The notes beneath the pieces were generated by a model, which was not told the origin of the DNA, made no database searches, and saw only the letters and a list, made by a program, of their open reading frames with translations. From contig NZ_BOMI01000148.1 of assembly GCF_016862115.1 (NCBI RefSeq), positions 61,208-125,207 on the forward strand: DNA of 64,000 nucleotides, read 5' to 3'. Source of the stretch: Paractinoplanes deccanensis (GTDB lineage Bacteria; Actinomycetota; Actinomycetes; Mycobacteriales; Micromonosporaceae). Shown one piece after another: positions 1-8,242 of this stretch; positions within the stretch are counted from its first letter, which is position 1; the number at the start of each line of letters is the position of its first letter. Position numbers and translations under genes: made by a program.

Positions 1-61
1 CGGCAGGTATGGCGGCCGCGACGACGATGGTCGCGGCACTGAACAGGCGTGCGTGTCTCAT
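1..61 (-). CDS. Partial exported or membrane protein, N-terminus only
   Basis: An ATG at 61 on the minus strand opens a reading frame that runs off the left edge. The 20 visible residues, MRHARLFSAATIVVAAAIPA, have a basic start followed by a hydrophobic stretch, as in a signal peptide or first membrane helix. It is divergent from the regulator at 121 with about 60 bp between starts, the usual layout of a regulator and its target. The family cannot be named from so little sequence. Confidence 0.5.
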   Translation of the reverse strand, partial: MRHARLFSAATIVVAAAIPA

Positions 62-82
62 GGCGGTCAGGATCGGGGGCCG

Positions 83-101
83 GGATCGACGTACGCGATC
101 C
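83..101. promoter_or_regulatory. Palindrome in divergent promoter
   Basis: GGATCG and CGATCC form 6-bp inverted arms around a 7-bp spacer. The site lies between the divergent starts at 61 and 121. It is a candidate operator for the winged-helix regulator encoded at 121. It is seen in the sequence only; binding is inferred. Confidence 0.35.
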
Positions 102-120
102 TTTCGGGCAGGGTCGAAAC

Positions 121-1059
121 ATGCTGCGCCTGTTGTTCGAACCCGCCGACCGGGGCCGGGTCATCTTCGACATCGCCTGGCACGCGGAGACCATCGGCAG
201 CGTCCAGGCGCTGCGGCAGCCCGTGTCCGGGCCGTTCCTGGACCGGTGGCGGCAGACCGTCCGGCCCCGGGTACCCGGTGCGGCGGCAGCCCTCTTCGAC
301 GTGATCCCCGCAGAGGGCCTGGTCCCGGACTTCCTGACCCCGGAGGGATACAGCGGATGGCCCACCGACCGGTTCGCCAAGGCGCTGCGCGCTACCGGCA
401 CGGCGACGGCCTGCGGCGAGCTGCGGGGGATCGACGACGCGCACCGCCGTACCCTCGCCGGACTCGCCGACGCGCTGGAGGCGTACCACCGGATCTGTAT
501 CGCACCCACGGTGACCACCGTCGACGCGCTGCTGCGCGCCGAGCTCGCGCACCGCGCAGGATTGATCCTGACCGACGGCGTCGATGCGGCGCTGGCCACC
601 CTGGGCCCGGACATTCGCTGGACGCCGCCGGTGCTCGAGGTGCGCTCGCCCGCCGAGGGCGAGGTCCGGCTGGGCGGGCGCGGGCTGCGCCTGGTGCCGT
701 CGGTGTTCTGGAGCCGCCCCGGGGTGATCGCGGAGGCGAGCGGCTGGCCGACGCTGACCTACCCGATCCATCCCGCCCCCGCGACCTGGGCGGAGCCCCG
801 CGACGACCCGCTGGCCGCGCTCGTCGGCCCCACCCGCGCCCGGGTGCTGCGCGCCCTGGTCACCGGCCGCAGCACCACAGAGCTGGCCCGGGATCTGCGG
901 ATCAGCGCCGCCTCCGCGTCCGGGCACGTCACCGCGCTGCGGGCCGCCGGCCTGGCGGCCACCCGGCGGGCCGGGCGCGCCGTTCGGCACACCCTCACCC
1001 CGCTGGGCCTGCAAGTCCTCGCGTCGACCCGGCTCAGGGCAGGTCGAACGGAAGCTTGA
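121..1059 (+). CDS. Winged-helix (ArsR-like) transcriptional regulator, DUF5937 type
   Basis: The product is 312 aa. The C-terminal third is a winged helix: a segment reading LVGPTRARVLRALVTG, then TTELARDLRISAASASGHV as the helix-turn-helix, then a wing around residues 280-300. The long N-terminal region starting MLRLLFEPADRGRV resembles the ligand-sensing part of actinobacterial DUF5937/ArsR proteins. The start at ATG 121 is preferred over the in-frame ATG at 49 because the family motif begins there. It probably represses the divergent gene at 61, perhaps through the palindrome at 83-101. The ligand is unknown. Confidence 0.75.
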   Translation: MLRLLFEPADRGRVIFDIAWHAETIGSVQALRQPVSGPFLDRWRQTVRPRVPGAAAALFDVIPAEGLVPDFLTPEGYSGWPTDRFAKALRATGTATACGELRGIDDAHRRTLAGLADALEAYHRICIAPTVTTVDALLRAELAHRAGLILTDGVDAALATLGPDIRWTPPVLEVRSPAEGEVRLGGRGLRLVPSVFWSRPGVIAEASGWPTLTYPIHPAPATWAEPRDDPLAALVGPTRARVLRALVTGRSTTELARDLRISAASASGHVTALRAAGLAATRRAGRAVRHTLTPLGLQVLASTRLRAGRTEA

Positions 1060-1238
1060 TCCCGGTGAACGCGCGTCTGCCACCCACCTCCGTCACCGGC
1101 CTCTCTGCCACTGACGAGGGTTGCCGGGATGCGGCTTCACCAGGGCGGCGCGGAGCGACCTGACGTCGCCGACCGAGTCAAGTAAGCGGAGAGCATGTCC
1201 ACGAGACGGTGGGCGGCGCGTGTTCGCGGGGCTGTCGG

Positions 1239-2078
1239 CTAGGCATACCACCTGTCGTACGGGTGGCGGCCCGCGCGGAAGCCTGACGCCTCGACCAAAG
1301 CGACCGCTTCGGCGAAGCCGTTGCCGATGAAGGACGGGGCGTGTGCGTCGCTGCCGAAGGTGATCACCTCGCCGCCCACCTCGCGCCACCACCGGACGAT
1401 CTCCGGGAACGGTTTGCGGTTGGTGTTGACCTCCAGGGCCCGGCCGGTCGTAGCGACTGCCGTCAGCGCGTACCGGAACTCCTCCTCGAAGTCTGCGGGG
1501 TCGAAGGGGCCCGCGGCGGCCGGCCAATACCGGCTGACGAAGTCGATGTGGGCGAGGGCTTCGAAGTCGGTGAAGCCGGCCACCAGCCGTGGTATCTCGG
1601 CGAGGTAGTCGCGGACCACGTCCGCGGCCGGGCGCTGCGCGAAATGCTCGCCCGGCTCGTTGAGGCCATCGCCCAGCGGCAGGGTGTGCAGGGAGGCGAG
1701 CACGCGGTCGAACTGGCCCGCTCCGAGGACCGTGGCGACCCGGTCGCGGTGCCAGTGCGGCTCGCCGGCCTCGACCCCGGTGAGGATCAGCAGGCCGGGG
1801 AATCGGTCGCGGCAGCGCTGGACGCAGGACAGGTAGCCCTCGACGTCGAGTGGTGGCGGGGTCAGCGTGCCGTCCTCGCTGATGAGGCCGGTCACCTTGG
1901 CGGGAGCGTCCGGCGCCGGCTCCACGTTGGTCCAGACGGTGAAGTCGAGGTGTTCGGTGAAGGCGACGGCCGGCAGGCCCATCCGCAACGCCCGGGCGCA
2001 GCTGGCCTCCATGTCGCCGGGCTCGCAGTCCCACGACCATTCGGTGTGCACATGGCCGTCAACGGGCAGCATGGACAC
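1239..2078 (-). CDS. PHP-domain phosphoesterase, histidinol-phosphatase-like
   Basis: The product is 279 aa, close to HisK/HisJ-type PHP phosphatases. Metal-binding motifs are in order: HVHTEWSWD at residues 9-17, TEHLD at 41-45, EAGE in the middle, and SDAHAP at 243-248. PHP proteins hydrolyse phosphate esters with a trinuclear metal centre. There are no his biosynthesis genes nearby, so the substrate may be histidinol phosphate or something else. It sits alone on its strand, downstream of the 92-aa gene at 2102-2380. Confidence 0.8.
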   Translation of the reverse strand: MSMLPVDGHVHTEWSWDCEPGDMEASCARALRMGLPAVAFTEHLDFTVWTNVEPAPDAPAKVTGLISEDGTLTPPPLDVEGYLSCVQRCRDRFPGLLILTGVEAGEPHWHRDRVATVLGAGQFDRVLASLHTLPLGDGLNEPGEHFAQRPAADVVRDYLAEIPRLVAGFTDFEALAHIDFVSRYWPAAAGPFDPADFEEEFRYALTAVATTGRALEVNTNRKPFPEIVRWWREVGGEVITFGSDAHAPSFIGNGFAEAVALVEASGFRAGRHPYDRWYA

Positions 2079-2101
2079 TCACCTGCGCCACTGTCCGGAC
2101 G

Positions 2102-2380
2102 TCAGAGACGTCGGGGTGTTGCCGGGCCCTCCAGGAAGAGCAGCACCTCGCGGTCCCCGCCCTCCTCGCGCCAAAGCTCGGCGGTGATGACGGTCCGCCG
2201 CTTCGGTTTTCGTTGCGCCTTGCGCCGGGTCCACATGCGGGCGACCAGCTCGCGCTTGTCCGCCCCGCCCGCGACCGGGTCCGCACCGCACCACTGCACC
2301 AGCCAGTCCCCGCTCCACGCCGCTGCCTCATCCGGCTCGACCCAATCCCGCACCCGTACCCACCCCTGCACACCCACCAT
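2102..2380 (-). CDS. Small hypothetical protein, 92 aa
   Basis: It begins MVGVQGWVRVRDWVEPDE, carries several tryptophans, and has a basic centre rich in RRK. I do not recognise a family. The ATG at 2380 lies only 14 bp from the divergent GTG at 2395, which leaves no room for separate leaders, so one or both transcripts may be leaderless. The in-frame upstream extension to 2581 is rejected because it would overlap the divergent gene and is low-complexity. It precedes the PHP gene on the same strand with a 23-bp gap. Confidence 0.5.
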   Translation of the reverse strand: MVGVQGWVRVRDWVEPDEAAAWSGDWLVQWCGADPVAGGADKRELVARMWTRRKAQRKPKRRTVITAELWREEGGDREVLLFLEGPATPRRL

Positions 2381-2394
2381 GCAACCATTCGACG

Positions 2395-3018
2395 GTGATG
2401 GATGGGGAGCGTTTGCTGAGCGCTGCTGTGGTCGGGGCGCTGACTCGTTCTGTGGGCGCTGTGCCGGACGAGCGGGCTGTTCTGGGGGCGTTCTTCGAGG
2501 GGCTGCTGGCGGATTTGCCGTGGTGGGACCGCGCCTGGCGAGTTGTTGACGTGGGGGCGCCGCGTGCCAGTTCTTCGTCACGGGCGCTGACGCCCGGGGA
2601 TGTGCAGGTCGTCGAGGTCACGGTGCCGGGCTTCGTCGGCCGGGGCGCGGGCGAGGTGCTGGCGTTCTCGGCGCGAGTCAGGCTGCTGGAGGACCGGCTT
2701 CTCCGGTGGCAGATGAAGGTCGGGGAGACGGTCATCGGGCCCGCGCTCGCCCCGGCCGGGGAACGCGAGCCGCATCCCTTCGGTGCCGTGTTCCAGCTGC
2801 TGGTGACGATGCGTGGCCTGAGGGTCCAGGAGGTGGCCTGGCGCACCGGGCGAGCGGTGTCGACGATCAGGATGCTCCGTGACGGCCGGCTGGCTCCCGA
2901 ACGAGCGCTGATCGAGGAGGTGGCCCTGGCGCTGGACCTGCCGGCCGAGGATCTTGCCGTGATCGCCGGACTGGACCCGGCGGACCCCGGACGGGCGCAG
3001 CCTCGCACGCCCACATGA
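2395..3018 (+). CDS. Putative DNA-binding protein with C-terminal XRE-type HTH
   Basis: The product is 207 aa. The N-terminal two thirds form an alpha/beta region of unknown family. Residues about 140-190 look like an XRE/Cro helix-turn-helix: RVQEVAWRTGRAVSTIRMLR followed by EEVALALDLPAEDLAVIAGL. It starts with GTG at 2395 or the adjacent ATG at 2398. It is tightly divergent from the 92-aa gene at 2380, and either may be its regulatory target. Confidence 0.55.
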   Translation: MMDGERLLSAAVVGALTRSVGAVPDERAVLGAFFEGLLADLPWWDRAWRVVDVGAPRASSSSRALTPGDVQVVEVTVPGFVGRGAGEVLAFSARVRLLEDRLLRWQMKVGETVIGPALAPAGEREPHPFGAVFQLLVTMRGLRVQEVAWRTGRAVSTIRMLRDGRLAPERALIEEVALALDLPAEDLAVIAGLDPADPGRAQPRTPT

Positions 3019-3090
3019 TCGGATCGGACCGTGACGATCGGGCGCCGGCGGTGGGCTTCCCGGCAAGGTTGAGGCCGAGAAGGGGAGCCG

Positions 3091-3960
3091 ATGATCTCTG
3101 CGCTGAACCGGCTTGTCGACCTGGTCGAGGAGCACCTTACGACGGGCTTCGACGTCAACGATGTGGCGGTGCAGCTCGGCACGACCGAGCATCACCTGCG
3201 GCGGATGTTCTCGTCGTTGGCCGGCATGCCGCTCTCGGAGTACGTCCGGCGGCGTCGCATGACCGTGGCTGCCGCCGAGGTGGTCCAGCACGAGCGGGAC
3301 CTGTTGAGCGTCGCAGTCCGGTACGGCTACGGCTCGGCCGAGGCGTTCGGGCGGGCGTTCAAGGCGGTCCACGGTGCGAGCCCCGGCGACGTGCGCCGTG
3401 ACGGCGGCCCCCTTCGCGCACAACCGCAGCTCAGGTTCCGCCTGAGCGTCGAAGGGAGCAATCGCATGGAGACCCGCATCGTCGACCGTCCCGCGTTCCG
3501 GCTCGTGGGGCACGCGGCCCGCGTCCCGCTGATCCACCAGGGCGCCAACCCGCACATCCAGCAGCACATCGCCGGGCTGCCGCAGGAGGAGCACGTACGC
3601 CTGAAAGCGCTGAGCAACGCCGAGCCGGCGGGCCTGCTCGCGGTCAGCGACGACCTCGATCCCGACCGCGCCGAGGGCAGCGAGCTCACATACCTCCACG
3701 GCGTCGCTGTCACCCTGGAAACGTCGGCGCCCGATGGCCTGGACACCATCGACGTGCCGTCCGGCCGGTGGGCGGTCTTCCGGGCCGAGGGGCCGTACCC
3801 GCGGACGTTGCAGGACACGTGGGCCGCGACCGCCACCGAGTGGTTCCCCTCCAACCCCTGGCGGCTACGTCCGGGCCCGGAGATGGTCGCCGTGTTGAAG
3901 CACGCGGACGACTTCAGCACCGCAACTTGTGAGCTCTGGCTGCCCGTCGAACCGGCATGA
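3091..3960 (+). CDS. AraC-family regulator with GyrI-like effector domain
   Basis: The product is 289 aa. Residues 1-105 form an AraC/XylS double helix-turn-helix (FDVNDVAVQLGTTEHHLRRM and the second HTH at about 75-100). Residues 125-289 form a GyrI-like small-molecule-binding domain starting METRIVDRPAFRLVGHAARV. This architecture matches Rob/SoxS-type multidrug-responsive activators. GAAGGGGAG upstream of the ATG is a good ribosome site. A terminator lies about 90 bp downstream. Its targets are not visible here. Confidence 0.85.
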   Translation: MISALNRLVDLVEEHLTTGFDVNDVAVQLGTTEHHLRRMFSSLAGMPLSEYVRRRRMTVAAAEVVQHERDLLSVAVRYGYGSAEAFGRAFKAVHGASPGDVRRDGGPLRAQPQLRFRLSVEGSNRMETRIVDRPAFRLVGHAARVPLIHQGANPHIQQHIAGLPQEEHVRLKALSNAEPAGLLAVSDDLDPDRAEGSELTYLHGVAVTLETSAPDGLDTIDVPSGRWAVFRAEGPYPRTLQDTWAATATEWFPSNPWRLRPGPEMVAVLKHADDFSTATCELWLPVEPA

Positions 3961-4049
3961 CCTACGCCACACCATCCGTAACCGATACGCCGTGCGGGCC
4001 CACCGCACCGTGGGGTCTCCGGGGCTCGGCCCCGGAGCAGACATAACGA

Positions 4050-4090
4050 GAGCGACCCCTGCTCGCGCTGTCCGCGAGCAGGGGTCGCTC
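4050..4090. terminator. Strong stem-loop terminator, possibly bidirectional
   Basis: A perfect 17-bp inverted repeat (4050-4066 and 4074-4090) encloses a 7-nt loop. It lies between the AraC gene stop at 3960 and the 3' end of the minus-strand tRNA-Ala at 4103. It probably ends tRNA transcription and blocks read-through from the left. The T-tracts on both sides are weak. Confidence 0.8.
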
Positions 4091-4102
4091 AATTTGCTCT
4101 CG

Positions 4103-4175
4103 TGGAGCTGAGGGGACTCGAACCCCTGACCCCCACACTGCCAGTGTGGTGCGCTACCAGCTGCGCCACAGCCCC
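4103..4175 (-). tRNA. tRNA-Ala (anticodon GGC)
   Basis: The 73-nt minus-strand sequence folds into a full cloverleaf. The acceptor pairs GGGGCUG with CAGCUCC (one G-U), the discriminator is A, and the T arm contains GGUUCGAGUCC. The anticodon stem CCACA/UGUGG encloses the loop CUGGCAG, giving anticodon GGC, which reads GCC and GCU alanine codons. CCA is not encoded. The stem-loop at 4050-4090 follows as terminator. Confidence 0.95.
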
Positions 4176-4256
4176 TTGCCGTCCCCGGTTCACCCGGGCA
4201 CGGAGGAAATACTACACACCTTCCGAGGGGAGCTGACGGGACCCCCTCCCCCCGGG

Positions 4257-4814
4257 TCAGTTGAGTGCCGGGTCCGGCGGGAAGTGGGCCACCGCCGCGA
4301 GGATGTCGCCCTGGCGGCGCAGGACCATGGCCCACAGGTCGTCGGGGCGGTTGATGAAGGGGTCGCCGGGGAGGGCGTCCAGCAGGAACCAGGAGCCCGC
4401 GGCGATCTCCTCCTCGAGCTGGCCGGCGGACCAGCCCGAGTAGCCGGCGAAGACGCGGACGCCGGCGACGCTGTCGCGGAGGCGTTCGGGGTCGGTGGAG
4501 AGGTCGACCGTGCCGAGGGCGCCCGACACCTGGTGGAAGCCGGACAGGCGCTTTTTCACCTCGGGGCGGGTGCGGGCCAGGCAGATCGCCGACTCGGGCT
4601 GCACGGGGCCGCCCTCGAAGAGGACCGCCGGGTCGCCGGCCAGCTCGCCCCAGGCGCCGAGCACGTCGGAGACGGGGACCTCGGTGGCCCGGTTGAGCAC
4701 CACGCCGAGGGCGCCGCCGGTCTCGTGGGCGACCAGCAGCACGACCGTACGGTCGAAGTTGGGGTCTTTGAGGGTGGGTGTCGCCACCAGGAGCCGGCCG
4801 GTCATCGACTCCAT
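4257..4814 (-). CDS. yqgE: YqgE/AlgH family protein (DUF179)
   Basis: The product is 185 aa, the usual family length. It begins MESMTGRLLVATPTLKDPNF and contains LGVVLNRATEVPVSDVL, LFEGGPVQPESAICL, and VRVFAGYSGWSAGQLEEEI, all hallmark stretches of YqgE proteins. The biochemical role of the family is not established. The ATG at 4814 is chosen; a second in-frame ATG is at 4805. The much longer upstream frame to 5024 would overlap the divergent mtnP gene and is not family-like. Confidence 0.9.
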   Translation of the reverse strand: MESMTGRLLVATPTLKDPNFDRTVVLLVAHETGGALGVVLNRATEVPVSDVLGAWGELAGDPAVLFEGGPVQPESAICLARTRPEVKKRLSGFHQVSGALGTVDLSTDPERLRDSVAGVRVFAGYSGWSAGQLEEEIAAGSWFLLDALPGDPFINRPDDLWAMVLRRQGDILAAVAHFPPDPALN

Positions 4815-4938
4815 CGACCGGCCTCCGATCCGCTGACCCTCGCTATTCACGGGTAGTCCGCAGCGCCACGCACAACGCTTCCACCAACGCCATGAACGCA
4901 CATTAGCCCGAGTTTCCGGCCACCGATAAGGTCTGGCC

Positions 4939-5736
4939 ATGAACGCAGCGGCGGAGATCGGCGTCATCGGCGGCTCGGGGCTGTACGCCCTCCTGGATGG
5001 CGCGGCCGAGCATGTGGTGTCCACGCCCTACGGTGAGCCGTCCGATCCGATCACTGTCGCCCGGGTGGGTGACCGTGACGTGGCGTTCCTGCCGCGCCAC
5101 GGGCGCGATCACCGCTACCCGCCGCACAAGATCCCCTACCGGGCCAACCTGTGGGCGCTTCGCTCGTTGGGGGTACGCCAGATCGTCGCGCCGTGCGCCG
5201 TCGGCGGCCTGCGTCCCGAGCTGGGTCCCGGCACCTTTGTGGTGCCCGACCAGCTCATCGACCGCACGAGCGGGCGCGCGCAGACGTACTACGACACCGG
5301 CGCGGTGCACGTGAACTTCGCCGACCCGTACTGCCCGGACGGTCGCCGTGCCGTCCTGGAGGCCGCCCGGCCGGTGGAGCCGGTCGACGGCGGCACCATG
5401 GTGGTGGTCGAGGGCCCGCGCTTCTCGACGCGCGCGGAGTCCCGCTGGTTCACCTCGATCGGCGGCACGATCGTGAACATGACCGGGCATCCCGAGGCGG
5501 TCCTGGCCCGCGAGCTGGGCCTCTGTTACACGGCGATCGCCCTGGTCACCGATCTGGACGCCGGGGTCGAGGGCGAGCACGGGGTCACCCAGGAGGAGGT
5601 GTTCCGGGTGTTCGCGGACAACACCGCGCGGCTGCGTTCCGTACTGCTGGATGCGGTGACCAAGCTCCCGGCGGAGCGCACCTGCCCCTGCGCGTCGGCG
5701 CTGGACGGCCTGAAGCTGCCGATCGACCTGCCGTAG
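4939..5736 (+). CDS. mtnP: S-methyl-5'-thioadenosine phosphorylase
   Basis: The product is 265 aa. It belongs to the nucleoside phosphorylase PNP/MTAP family, which splits methylthioadenosine (or a 6-oxopurine nucleoside) with phosphate in methionine salvage. Seen motifs: IGVIGGSGLY at the N-terminus, LPRHGRDHRYPPHKIPYRAN, a phosphate-site CAVGGL, and NMTGHPEAVLARELGL. The base-specificity segment reads TDLDAG, so activity on related purine nucleosides is possible. The methyltransferase at 5761 follows after 24 bp and could be co-transcribed. Confidence 0.85.
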   Translation: MNAAAEIGVIGGSGLYALLDGAAEHVVSTPYGEPSDPITVARVGDRDVAFLPRHGRDHRYPPHKIPYRANLWALRSLGVRQIVAPCAVGGLRPELGPGTFVVPDQLIDRTSGRAQTYYDTGAVHVNFADPYCPDGRRAVLEAARPVEPVDGGTMVVVEGPRFSTRAESRWFTSIGGTIVNMTGHPEAVLARELGLCYTAIALVTDLDAGVEGEHGVTQEEVFRVFADNTARLRSVLLDAVTKLPAERTCPCASALDGLKLPIDLP

Positions 5737-5760
5737 GCCGTCCGGCGCTATGGTCGGGCG

Positions 5761-6483
5761 ATGACGGACACCGATGGCTTCTTCGGGGAGAAGGTCGCCG
5801 AGCGGTACGACATCCCGAACACTCCACCGTTCGATCCGGCGGTGATCGCCGAGACCGCCGACACGCTGGCCGAGCTGGCGGACGGTGGCCGGGCGCTCGA
5901 GTTCGCGATCGGCACGGGACGGGTGGGGCTGCCGCTGGCCGAGCGCGGCGTCGAGGTGCACGGCATCGACCTGTCCCGCGCGATGGTCGCCCGCCTGCGG
6001 GCCAAGCCCGGCGCCGACCGGATCGGCGTCACCATCGGCGACTTCACCACGACCCGGGTGGGCGGCGAGTTCGACCTGGTCTACCTGGTCTTCAACACGA
6101 TCATGAACGTGACCACGCAGCGCGGCCAGGTCGAGTGCTTCCGCAACGCCGCGGCCCACCTGCGCCCCGGCGGCCGTTTCCTGATCGAGGTGATGGTCCC
6201 GGAGCTTCGCAAGCTCCCGCCGGGCCAGACCGCCGTCCCGTTCACCGTCACGCCCACGACGCTCGGCTTCGACACCTACGAGCCGGCCACCCAGGCGATG
6301 AGCTCGGTCCACGTGGTCGACGGCGAGATCTCCACCATCCCCTTCCGGTACGTGTGGCCGGCCGAGCTCGATCTGATGGCCCAGCTCGCCGGCATGGAGC
6401 CGGAACATCGATGGGCATCGTGGTCCCGGGCGCCCTTCGGCAACGAGAGCGGCGCCCACGTCTCCACATGGGTCAAGATTTGA
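5761..6483 (+). CDS. Class I SAM-dependent methyltransferase
   Basis: The product is 240 aa. A Rossmann SAM-binding fold is indicated by ALEFAIGTGRVGLPLA (motif I, about residue 43) and VEVHGIDLSRAMVARL (the acidic residue binding the SAM ribose). FDLVYLVFNTIMNV and HLRPGGRFLIEVMVP are motifs II and III. The substrate is unknown. It follows mtnP closely on the same strand, but a functional link is only inferred. Confidence 0.8.
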   Translation: MTDTDGFFGEKVAERYDIPNTPPFDPAVIAETADTLAELADGGRALEFAIGTGRVGLPLAERGVEVHGIDLSRAMVARLRAKPGADRIGVTIGDFTTTRVGGEFDLVYLVFNTIMNVTTQRGQVECFRNAAAHLRPGGRFLIEVMVPELRKLPPGQTAVPFTVTPTTLGFDTYEPATQAMSSVHVVDGEISTIPFRYVWPAELDLMAQLAGMEPEHRWASWSRAPFGNESGAHVSTWVKI

Positions 6484-6576
6484 TGTGACTCATGCCACAT
6501 CCGCGTTGTGCTGTTTCGCGAACAGGGTGCCGTGCGTGATGGTATTCGCCGTTGATCCTCGGCGAAGGGACTCCTC

Positions 6577-7272
6577 GTGGAACGGCGATGGGGCCGCGTC
6601 GGCGTGCGCGCGGCGTCGGTGGGCTTGCTGGTGGCGGGTCTGCTCGGCGGCGTCTATCTCGGCAAGGACCGCGTGACCGAGTCGCCCGCCGGGGCCGCCC
6701 AGGTCCTGGACCTCCAGGTCGAGTCGCAGGACCTCACCATGCTCAAGCAGCGCCAGAGCGAGCACGCCGCCGCCCGCGCCTGGCAGCGCGAGGCCGAGGG
6801 TGCCGCCGCCGCCAAGGCCGCCGCCGCCACGAGGCTCACGGCCGCCCGCGCCCACGACCTCGAGCAGGAGGTCATCGCGGACAAGAAGGCGGAGGAGGCG
6901 AGGAAGAAGGCGCTGGAGAACGGCGGCCCGGTCCCCTACGACGGCCCGATCCCCGGCTCCTGCAACGAGTTCAGCGGCAGCCGCCAGATCGGCTGCGCGC
7001 TGATGCTCGACTACGGCTTCGGCATCGACCAGTTCCCCTGCCTGAACAACTTGTGGACCAAGGAATCCGGCTGGAACTACAAGGCGACCAACAAGTCCTC
7101 CGGCGCGTACGGCATCCCGCAGGCCTACCCCGGCAGCAAGATGGCCTCCGTCGGCGCCGACTGGAAGACCAACCCGGCCACCCAGATCAAGTGGGGCCTG
7201 GGCTACGTGAAGGGCCGCTACGACACCCCGTGCGGCGCCTGGCAGAACTTCCAGAACAACGGCAGCTACTGA
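6577..7272 (+). CDS. Membrane-anchored lytic transglycosylase-like protein
   Basis: The product is 231 aa, with a GTG start. Residues 11-28 are a hydrophobic signal/anchor, residues 45-115 an Ala/Glu/Lys-rich coiled coil, and residues 128-231 an SLT-like catalytic domain. LWTKESGWNYKA places the presumed catalytic Glu at 163, followed by SSGAYGIPQAYPGSKM, typical of actinobacterial secreted transglycosylases. Cysteines at 129, 140, 155 and near 222 may form disulfides outside the cell. It probably cleaves peptidoglycan during wall remodelling. Confidence 0.8.
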   Translation: MERRWGRVGVRAASVGLLVAGLLGGVYLGKDRVTESPAGAAQVLDLQVESQDLTMLKQRQSEHAAARAWQREAEGAAAAKAAAATRLTAARAHDLEQEVIADKKAEEARKKALENGGPVPYDGPIPGSCNEFSGSRQIGCALMLDYGFGIDQFPCLNNLWTKESGWNYKATNKSSGAYGIPQAYPGSKMASVGADWKTNPATQIKWGLGYVKGRYDTPCGAWQNFQNNGSY

Positions 7273-7347
7273 CCCGCTCCCGGCTGTCGTTTACTGGAGG
7301 GCGTGGGCGACGGCGAGCCACTTCCTGGCCGGGCTGACATCAGGGCG

Positions 7348-8145
7348 ATGTCGGCGGCCACCTACGCGGCCACCGTCGATCACTTCGACCACCCCGCCCT
7401 GTCGTTCTGGGACCGGTTCGGCCGCCGGACCGTCGGCCGGATCGGCCTGCGGGCGGGTGACCGGGTCCTCGACGCGTGCTGCGGCACGGGCGCGTCCGCG
7501 CTGCCGGCCGCGCACGCGGTGGGTGACTCCGGCCGGGTGCTCGGCGTCGATCTCGCCGAGCCGGCGCTGGCCCTGGCCCGGTCCAAGGCTCGGGCCCAGG
7601 GCCTGACCAACGTCGAGTTCCGCGTCGCCGACATGGAGCACACAAGGCTGCCCTCCGCATCGTTCGACGCCGTCATCTGCGTTTTCGGCATCTTCTTCCT
7701 GCCCGACATGCCCGCCGCCCTGGGCGAGCTGTGGCGGCTGGTGCGCCCGGGCGGCACGCTGGCCGTCACGGTGTGGGGCTCGGCGTTCCTCGAGCCGGCG
7801 ACCACCGCGTTCTGGACCGCGGTCGCCACCGAACGCCTCGACCTGGTGGGCGCCTTCCACCCGTGGACCAGGGTCACCGACCCGGCGATCCTGTCCGGCC
7901 TCTTTCGGCAGGCCGGCGCGGCCACACCCGCCGTCGAGGCGGAGCCGGGCACACACGAGCTGGCCGGCCCCGAAGACTGGTGGACCATCGTGCTCGGCAC
8001 CGGATACCGGGCCACCGTGGAGCAACTCACCCCGGCCGCCGCGCTCCGAGTGCGAACGGCCACCACCGCCTGGCTGCGCCGGCACGAGGTGCGCCGGCTG
8101 GAAACCAACGTCGTCTACGCCCACGCCCGAAAACCGGCCACCTAG
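7348..8145 (+). CDS. UbiE-like SAM-dependent methyltransferase
   Basis: The product is 265 aa. Motif I reads RVLDACCGTGASALPAA at about residue 34; GRVLGVDLAEPALALA and FDAVICVFGIFFLPDM follow, then LVRPGGTLAVTVWG. It is a small-molecule class I methyltransferase of the UbiE/Menaquinone type; the acceptor is unknown. The ATG at 7348 is preferred to the upstream in-frame start at 7303. It stands alone between the transglycosylase and the first toxin-like cassette. Confidence 0.8.
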   Translation: MSAATYAATVDHFDHPALSFWDRFGRRTVGRIGLRAGDRVLDACCGTGASALPAAHAVGDSGRVLGVDLAEPALALARSKARAQGLTNVEFRVADMEHTRLPSASFDAVICVFGIFFLPDMPAALGELWRLVRPGGTLAVTVWGSAFLEPATTAFWTAVATERLDLVGAFHPWTRVTDPAILSGLFRQAGAATPAVEAEPGTHELAGPEDWWTIVLGTGYRATVEQLTPAAALRVRTATTAWLRRHEVRRLETNVVYAHARKPAT

Positions 8146-8181
8146 CGCACCCACCCTCGTCATGCCTCTGCATCGTGCACC

Positions 8182-8203
8182 GATAGATGGACTTCGCTCG
8201 TTA
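8182..8203 (+). promoter_or_regulatory. Shared upstream element, copy 1
   Basis: A 22-bp sequence beginning GATAGATGGACTTCGCT matches a sequence at 15095-15116 (minus strand) at 19 of 22 positions. Each copy precedes a toxin-like gene: this one by about 39 bp before the GTG at 8243. It is a candidate promoter or activator site common to both cassettes. The match is seen directly; the role is inferred. Confidence 0.5.
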
Positions 8204-8242
8204 AGCTCGCGTTGTGCTCAGGTGCCTCGGATCGGGTGAAGG

